A stretch of DNA of 28,548 nt from Dehalococcoidales bacterium. GTDB lineage: Bacteria > Chloroflexota > Dehalococcoidia > Dehalococcoidales > RBG-16-60-22. The stretch covers positions 1 to 28,548 of the forward strand of contig JAFGPF010000036.1 of the NCBI GenBank assembly GCA_016926115.1, written 5' to 3'. Numbering within the stretch: the first letter of the stretch is position 1; every line of letters begins with the position of its first letter. A program made the position numbers and the translations under genes. Positions 23,773 through 28,548 of the stretch are shown here, piece by piece. The notes under the pieces are model-generated. The model saw nothing but the letters and a program-made list of their open reading frames with translations. It did not search any database and was not told the origin of the DNA.

Positions 23773-25035
23773 ATGAATATTACGGAACTGGAAAGTAAAA
23801 CCAAAGAACAACTGCTGGAAATGGCTAAAGAAAAGGGCATTGATGCTCAAGCCACCCTGAAGAAGCACGATATCATCATGCGCCTGCTGGAATCACATAC
23901 TGAAGAGCAGGGTAACATTTTCTGTAGCGGTATCCTGGAAATAATGAGCGACGGCTACGGCTTCCTCCGGCAGGAGACCCTGCTGCCAAGCCAGACGGAC
24001 GTCTATATTTCACCCTCGCAGATACGCCGCTTCGGCTTACGCAACGGCGACCTAGTTACCGGACAGGGCAGACCCCCTAAAAGCAACGAAAAATATTACA
24101 GCCTGCTCCAGGTAGTGGCTATTAACAATCTGGACCCTGAAGCCTGTAAGTCCCGGCAGCCTTTCGGTTCGCTGACGCCCACCTTCCCGGACAAGCTTAT
24201 CAACCTGGAGTACTCACCCACGGACCTCTCCTCACGACTGATTAATCTCATCGCTCCCATTGGCAGGGGTCAGCGCGGTATGATAGTATCGCCGCCCAAG
24301 GCGGGTAAAACGCTATTGCTGAAATCTATAGCCAGCGCGATTACCGCCAGCTATGAGGATATTCACCTGATGGTGTGTCTCATCGGCGAGCGCCCGGAAG
24401 AGGTTACCGATATGAAGCGCTCGGTCAACGGCGAGGTAATCGCCGCCACCTTCGACGAGATGGTGGAGAACCAGACGCGTGTAGCCGAGCTGGGACTGGA
24501 ACGCGCCAAGCGCCTTGTGGAAAGCGGCAATGACGTAGTGATTCTCCTCGACGGCGTCACGCGCCTGACACGTGCCTATAATCTCGCCATGCCTTCCAGC
24601 GGACGCACGCTGTCCGGCGGCATCGACCCCGCCGCCCTGCACCCGGCAAAACGCTTCTTCGGCGCCGCCCGCAATACCGAGGAGGGTGGCAGCCTGACCA
24701 TCATTGCCACCTGTCTTATCGACACGGGCAGCCGCATGGACGACCTTATCTACGAGGAATTCAAGGGGACCGGCAACATGGAGCTTCACCTCGACCGCAG
24801 ACTTTCGGAACGGCGCATCTTCCCCGCCATGGATATCCAGCGCAGCGGCACGCGGCGCGAAGAACTTCTACTCGGTGAGGAAACCTTAAAACAGGTATGG
24901 CTCCTGCGGCGCATGGTAACAATGATTGCTTCCGATTCTAATAACTTCGTCGAGGCATCCGAGAAAATTCTGGACCGCATGCGCAAAAGTAAAAATAACG
25001 CCGAATTCCTGGTAGGCTTGAACAAGGAAATGTAA
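23773..25035 (+). CDS. rho: Transcription termination factor Rho
   Basis: Rho is the hexameric RNA helicase that ends transcription at C-rich unstructured RNA. The 420-residue protein has the N-terminal helical domain ([18 protein letters not shown]), the cold-shock-like RNA-binding domain ([45 protein letters not shown]), Walker A PPKAGKT in [22 protein letters not shown], Walker [12 protein letters not shown], and the RNA-binding loops with [28 protein letters not shown]. Length is normal. A 64-base gap separates it from the aldolase gene. Confidence 0.98.
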   Translation: MNITELESKTKEQLLEMAKEKGIDAQATLKKHDIIMRLLESHTEEQGNIFCSGILEIMSDGYGFLRQETLLPSQTDVYISPSQIRRFGLRNGDLVTGQGRPPKSNEKYYSLLQVVAINNLDPEACKSRQPFGSLTPTFPDKLINLEYSPTDLSSRLINLIAPIGRGQRGMIVSPPKAGKTLLLKSIASAITASYEDIHLMVCLIGERPEEVTDMKRSVNGEVIAATFDEMVENQTRVAELGLERAKRLVESGNDVVILLDGVTRLTRAYNLAMPSSGRTLSGGIDPAALHPAKRFFGAARNTEEGGSLTIIATCLIDTGSRMDDLIYEEFKGTGNMELHLDRRLSERRIFPAMDIQRSGTRREELLLGEETLKQVWLLRRMVTMIASDSNNFVEASEKILDRMRKSKNNAEFLVGLNKEM

Positions 25036-25037
25036 AA

Positions 25038-25379
25038 ATGCTGAAGATAAGAAAGACCTACGTGGAAGTCAACCCGGAACTGCTTTACGCGGAGATAAGG
25101 GACTTTATCCTCAAGCAGGGAGCCGACCTGAGCGGGTACAAGATGGAGACATATACCCTGCCGGACGAATCGGCGTCTTTCATCTCGCGCGGCACGCTGA
25201 TTTTCAATGTCAAAGACAAAGCAGGAAAAGAATCCCTGCGCGTGCACGTGGTGGGCGCCGCACGGGGCGAGACGAAGCTCATGATTGACATCGACGAGAA
25301 GCTTTTCCCGAAGGACAAACTGACCTCCCTCCAGGAAGACATCGACTTTATCTTCAAGTCCTACGAGCCGGAAGAATAG
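25038..25379 (+). CDS. Hypothetical protein downstream of rho
   Basis: This is a 113-residue protein I do not recognise. It looks like a mixed alpha-beta domain: VEVNPELLYAEIRDFILKQGADL is helical, and ASFISRGTLIFNVKDKAGKESLRVHVVGAARGETKLMIDIDEKLF is a series of beta strands. It has no membrane segment or cysteines. It starts 2 bases after the rho stop, so it is co-transcribed and may be co-regulated with Rho. It converges with the sigma-BFN gene after 17 bases. Confidence 0.65.
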   Translation: MLKIRKTYVEVNPELLYAEIRDFILKQGADLSGYKMETYTLPDESASFISRGTLIFNVKDKAGKESLRVHVVGAARGETKLMIDIDEKLFPKDKLTSLQEDIDFIFKSYEPEE

Positions 25380-25396
25380 CCCGTTGTTTTATCGGT

Positions 25397-25975
25397 CTAT
25401 TTAAAGACAGCCGCCATAACTTCCCGATTGAGACTAGCTGCTGCTTCTTTAGTTAAGGGGGGACGGAGAGATGATTGTGTCCATTTTAATATGTCTTCCA
25501 TCTCTCCGATGATAGCCTCAACGCCAGGTTGAGTTGCCGGTGGCTGAGAAGTTCCGGGAACATCAAGACCAGCTTTCTCCAGCACATTTTCCGCTACGTA
25601 AATTGGACTACCAGTGCGTACGGCGAGCGCGATAGCGTCGCTAGGACGAGCATCCACATCACTTACCTTTTTACCAACGCTTATCCTGACCACGCCATAA
25701 AAGGTTGTGTTCTTGAGTGATTCGATACGCACCTGCTCTACCCGTGCACCGATGGACTGGATAAGACTGACCAAGAAATTGAAGGTCAGCGGGCGGGGCG
25801 TGGAGAACTCACTCAAACCAGCGGCGATTGCCTGCCCCGCGATAGGGTCAATCCACATGAGCAAAGCGCGCTTCCCGGACTCATCGCAGAGCACTATTAT
25901 GTAAGATGTCTGTTTGAGCCCCGATTTGTCCGTCCAGTCTTTTTTTACCACATCGGCGATAGTAACCCTGACCAT
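25397..25975 (-). CDS. Possible separately translated BFN-domain protein from an internal start
   Basis: Inside the sigma-BFN gene, ATG 25975 (Met201) is preceded at 6 bases by AAGGAGG (complement of 25982-25988), a near-perfect Shine-Dalgarno. The 192-residue product would be exactly the BFN domain and its tail, whose length resembles stand-alone BFN proteins. In-frame internal initiation would give two proteins from one gene. Not tested; the site could also be a remnant of two genes that fused. Confidence 0.4.
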   Translation of the reverse strand: MVRVTIADVVKKDWTDKSGLKQTSYIIVLCDESGKRALLMWIDPIAGQAIAAGLSEFSTPRPLTFNFLVSLIQSIGARVEQVRIESLKNTTFYGVVRISVGKKVSDVDARPSDAIALAVRTGSPIYVAENVLEKAGLDVPGTSQPPATQPGVEAIIGEMEDILKWTQSSLRPPLTKEAAASLNREVMAAVFK

Positions 25976-26575
25976 AATTTTCCTCCTTTTTTCTTCTGGA
26001 ACTATTTCTGGGTGTTTCTCCTGCAATATAACTTTCAAGCGTAGACGGGCTCGGTGCAGACGCACCTTTATGGTACTTACCGGGATATTCAGTACTTTAA
26101 CTATCTCCTGCAAATTAAGCTGGGCATAATAAAACAATAGTATAACGTCCCTGTCCGCGGCAGGGAGGGCATTCACGGCATCAAAGACAATAAGGTAACG
26201 CTCTTTTTCTTCGGCAAGTTGCTCTAACGTGGCGGGCGTTTCATAGAGCGGTGTCGGGTAATAGTGCAATCCCTCCATAATCGCTTCCAGAGAGAAAAAG
26301 TCGATTTTACGGTCGCGGAGATGGCTTCGGCAGACGTTCAGGACGATGCCGCAGAGCCAGCTCTTGAACCGCGCCGGGTCACGCAGGCGGCTGAGGGAGA
26401 GATATGCCTGGAGCATTGCCTCCTGTGCTAACTCCTGCACGCTATCCTCATTCGCAACCAATCGCATCGCGAACCGCCGGGCAGTCAGTTGATACCGCTT
26501 CGCGAGTACACCGAAGGCGTCCTTGTCGCCCTGACGCGCCAGCTCAACCAGTTCGATATCCGTCTTTTCTGCCAC
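25397..26575 (-). CDS. ECF-type sigma factor fused to a bifunctional nuclease (BFN/DUF151) domain
   Basis: This 392-residue single frame has an RNA polymerase sigma-70 (ECF-like) part and a nuclease-family part. Residues about 20-88 (AFGVLAKRYQLTARRFAMRL...QELAQEAMLQAYLSLSRLRDPARFKSWLCGIVLNVCRSHLRDR) are region 2, and about 129-182 (VFDAVNALPAADRDVILLFYYAQLNLQEIVKVLNIPVSTIKVRLHRARLRLK) are region 4. A charged linker (EEKRRKI) leads to a BFN domain from about 201, with VDARPSDAIALAVRTGSPIYVAENVLEKAG as its hallmark, and a C-terminal tail about 60 residues long. Start is GTG 26575 with AGGAGA before it. No anti-sigma gene lies next to it. The BFN role (nuclease or signal sensor) is inferred. 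Confidence 0.88.
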   Translation of the reverse strand: MAEKTDIELVELARQGDKDAFGVLAKRYQLTARRFAMRLVANEDSVQELAQEAMLQAYLSLSRLRDPARFKSWLCGIVLNVCRSHLRDRKIDFFSLEAIMEGLHYYPTPLYETPATLEQLAEEKERYLIVFDAVNALPAADRDVILLFYYAQLNLQEIVKVLNIPVSTIKVRLHRARLRLKVILQEKHPEIVPEEKRRKIMVRVTIADVVKKDWTDKSGLKQTSYIIVLCDESGKRALLMWIDPIAGQAIAAGLSEFSTPRPLTFNFLVSLIQSIGARVEQVRIESLKNTTFYGVVRISVGKKVSDVDARPSDAIALAVRTGSPIYVAENVLEKAGLDVPGTSQPPATQPGVEAIIGEMEDILKWTQSSLRPPLTKEAAASLNREVMAAVFK

Positions 26576-26691
26576 TAAGTCTCCTGCTCACGAGTCTTAT
26601 ACTATATAGTGGTAAATCACAGCGAAAAGGTTACATGCAACAAATCGAGATAGAATTTCTCCCCGGGACTTACGAGGTCAAAGTATAGACT

Positions 26692-27759
26692 TTACCGCGC
26701 CTTTGGATACGATCCCAGGATTCTCACGAAGACGGCGTGCTCTTCCAGCGCTTTCAGGGCTTCAACGATTTCCTTTTGCTCGCGGTGACCGGAAAAGTCC
26801 ATGTAGAAATTATACTCCCAGGGCTGATGGCGGGTGGGGCGGGACTCCAGCTTGGTCAGGTTTATCTCCCGGGAAGCAAACTCCCGGAGGCTATCATACA
26901 GCGCGCCCGGCTTATGCTTGAGGGAAAAGACGATGGACGTCTTGTCATTGCCGGTGGGCGGCGAGTCTTCCTTGGACAGGATGAAGAACCGCGTGAAATT
27001 ATGCGGGTTGTCCTCTATCTCCCGGGCGATTATCTTCATGCCGTAAATCTCGGCGGCTTGCGCGCTGGCGACGGCAGCAGCATCCTTTAAGCCCTGTTCC
27101 TTAATCATCTTGACACTGCCCGCCGTGTCCGAGGCGGGAATAAGTTCGCAGTTCAGGTGGTTCAGGAAACTGCGGCACTGCCCGAGCGCCTGCGGGTGGG
27201 AATAGACCTTCTTGATTGAATCCAGCGTGGCCCCTTCTATGGCTATCAAACAGTGACTGATACGCAGTTCCGTCTCACCGCAGACCATCAGGGGAGAGTC
27301 CGGGAGGAGGTCGTAAGCGCGGGTGATGCTCCCCTCCAGCGAGTTCTCCACGGGCACCATGGCGAAAGGTGCGTCGCCGTTTTCCACCGACTCGAAGACC
27401 TCGTCGAGGCTCTCGTAGGGGACGCCCTTGGTAGACTTCCCGAAGAAGCGGAAGGCGGCTTCCTCCGTGTATGCCCCCGGCTCACCCTGGTAAGCCACGG
27501 CGACTCCCTGTATCCTGCGGCAGGCATCGATTATATTACGGTAGATATTCTCCATGTCGCTGGGACTTATACTCTCGTCACGCGCCTTCTTACGCACGTT
27601 ACGGAGGACCTTGAGCTCTCTTTCCCGGTCCTCGATAAGCCGGCTCTCCTCTTTCTTGCCCTGCCCGATTTCCTCGGCGATTTTTATCCGCTCGCCGATA
27701 AGCTCGACCAGCCGGGAGTCTATCTCATCGATTTTCTTTCTTAAGTCGTCGAGGTTCAT
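26692..27759 (-). CDS. pheA: Bifunctional chorismate mutase / prephenate dehydratase
   Basis: The P-protein makes phenylpyruvate from chorismate for phenylalanine synthesis. The 355-residue protein has an N-terminal chorismate mutase (LDDLRKKIDEIDSRLVELIGERIKIAEEIGQGK), a prephenate dehydratase domain (VAYQGEPGAYTEEAAFRFF through HNFTRFFILSKE), and a C-terminal ACT domain (TSIVFSLKHKPGALYDSLREFASREINLTKLESRPTRHQPWEYNFYMDF) with the ESRP motif that binds Phe for feedback inhibition. The ATG overlaps the aroC stop as ATGA, so it is translationally coupled and follows aroC in the same pathway. Confidence 0.96.
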   Translation of the reverse strand: MNLDDLRKKIDEIDSRLVELIGERIKIAEEIGQGKKEESRLIEDRERELKVLRNVRKKARDESISPSDMENIYRNIIDACRRIQGVAVAYQGEPGAYTEEAAFRFFGKSTKGVPYESLDEVFESVENGDAPFAMVPVENSLEGSITRAYDLLPDSPLMVCGETELRISHCLIAIEGATLDSIKKVYSHPQALGQCRSFLNHLNCELIPASDTAGSVKMIKEQGLKDAAAVASAQAAEIYGMKIIAREIEDNPHNFTRFFILSKEDSPPTGNDKTSIVFSLKHKPGALYDSLREFASREINLTKLESRPTRHQPWEYNFYMDFSGHREQKEIVEALKALEEHAVFVRILGSYPKAR

Positions 27760-28548
27760 TTAATCACCCTCGTTATCATGCCCGCCCTCATGGCGAAGTC
27801 GCATAGCGTGACCGCCATCATGGCTTCCACTACCGGCACCGCCCTGGGGACAACGCAGACATCGTGCCTGCCCTCGATTTTCAGTCCCGCTTTTTTCATT
27901 TTTTTAATATCGACCGTCTCCTGCTCCATGGCGATAGAAGAGACGGGCTTGACGGCTACCCTGACCACCACCGGCATGCCGCTGCTGATACCACCGAGTA
28001 TCCCACCGGCGTTGTTCGTGGCGGTGCTTATTTTACCGTCCTGTATGACAAACGCGTCGTTATTTTCCGAGCCCTTTATGCGGGTGGCGGCAAATCCGGC
28101 GCCGAACTCCACGCCCTTGACCGACGGTATGGCGAGCAGCGCCTTGGCTAAATCACCGTCAAGTCTGTCGAAGACCGGCTCGCCGAGTCCTGCCGGCACG
28201 TTCAGGGCGATTCCTTCAATAATGCCGCCGAGGCTGTCGCCCGCCTGCTTTGCCTTGGCGATAATCTCATTCATCCTCTTCGAGGCTGAGGGGTCGGCGC
28301 AGTATAGCGGGTCGGCGTCCGTCTTTTTCCTGACGTCAGTGTACGCCATGGGCGCGGCGGCGACACCGCCGATTTCCACCGTATGCGCGACTATTTCAAT
28401 GCCGATTGTACCCAGCAGCTTCCGGGCAACGGCTCCCGCCATGACAAATCCGGCGGTAATTCTGCCGGAAGACCTGCCCCCGCCCCTCCGGTCGCTATAA
28501 CCGCCGTACTTCACGTAAGCGGAATAGTCGGCGTGGCCCGGTCGGAGC
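27756..28548 (-). CDS. aroC: Chorismate synthase, 5' part cut by the window edge
   Basis: AroC makes chorismate from EPSP using reduced FMN. The frame is open to the right edge: upstream of the in-frame GTG at 28514 the codons read RPGHADYSAYVKYGGYSDRRGGGRSSGRITAG, the standard chorismate synthase FMN/substrate region, so 28514 is not the start. About 264 residues are visible. Later blocks include GGILGGISSGMPVVVRVAVKPVSSI and RHDVCVVPRAVPVVEAMMA. About the first 90-100 residues are missing. It is followed by pheA in a 4-base overlap. Confidence 0.95.
   Translation of the reverse strand, partial: LRPGHADYSAYVKYGGYSDRRGGGRSSGRITAGFVMAGAVARKLLGTIGIEIVAHTVEIGGVAAAPMAYTDVRKKTDADPLYCADPSASKRMNEIIAKAKQAGDSLGGIIEGIALNVPAGLGEPVFDRLDGDLAKALLAIPSVKGVEFGAGFAATRIKGSENNDAFVIQDGKISTATNNAGGILGGISSGMPVVVRVAVKPVSSIAMEQETVDIKKMKKAGLKIEGRHDVCVVPRAVPVVEAMMAVTLCDFAMRAGMITRVIK

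Noticed and set aside
26601..26610. Palindrome ACTATATAGT upstream of the sigma-BFN gene as an operator or -10
   Set aside because: A short AT palindrome arises easily by chance and no matching -35 is found, so I give no promoter call here.
26634..26687. A 17-codon rightward frame between the sigma-BFN gene and pheA
   Set aside because: Very short, with only a weak AAAGG upstream and no conservation evidence; it lies over the upstream region of the leftward sigma-BFN gene.

Overview
This is a GC-rich bacterial chromosome segment made almost entirely of chromosomal housekeeping genes, with one AT-rich patch (about 893-1876) near the left end. It most resembles the Chloroflexota, in particular Dehalococcoidia-like genomes. 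That is an inference from overall protein character, strictly bacterial informational genes (SecA, Rho, ValRS) and gene-poor hypothetical content; there is no rRNA or other marker to prove it. I see no tRNA, rRNA, CRISPR array, transposase or phage gene.

Layout, left to right. (1) 1-765: the C-terminal part of a thiolase, followed by two hairpin repeats. (2) 893-1876: an AT-rich patch with two unrecognised small genes, the first with its own near-consensus promoter. (3) 1877-2538: a leftward pair, a 57-residue cysteine-rich microprotein and a SnoaL-like protein. (4) 2639-6203: a rightward run of CorA-type transporter, queuosine-precursor-type transporter, metallo-beta-lactamase-fold hydrolase, Mut7-C/zinc-ribbon protein and nitroreductase. 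(5) 6215-9822: a promoter and a compact cofactor operon, NAD(P)HX repair (NnrE-NnrD) then CoaX, CoaC and CoaB, so it joins NAD(P)H repair to coenzyme A synthesis. (6) 9960-10770: two tandem paralogous small membrane proteins and a possible 37-residue third peptide, coupled stop-to-start. (7) 10796-13950: valS and a universal stress protein.

(8) 19124 down to 13958: a leftward run of prs, a DUF2007-like protein, secA, a small charged protein, a stand-alone PolX-type helix-hairpin-helix domain and an unrecognised 249-residue protein, most of them overlapping or tightly spaced. (9) 21093 down to 19325: glyA and an RNase H-fold exonuclease. (10) A divergent glyA/pyrG control region with two near-perfect sigma-70 promoters and a long pyrG leader. 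(11) 21400-25379: pyrG, a transaldolase-like aldolase, rho and an unrecognised protein. (12) 26575 down to 25397: an ECF-type sigma factor fused to a bifunctional-nuclease (BFN/DUF151) domain, with a strong internal Shine-Dalgarno and ATG exactly at the domain junction. (13) 28548 down to 26692: aroC (cut by the window edge) and pheA, coupled by ATGA, for chorismate and phenylalanine synthesis.

The most unusual items are the sigma-BFN fusion with its apparent internal start, a dispersed intergenic repeat family in three copies, the tandem membrane-protein cassette, and the unannotated cysteine-rich microprotein.
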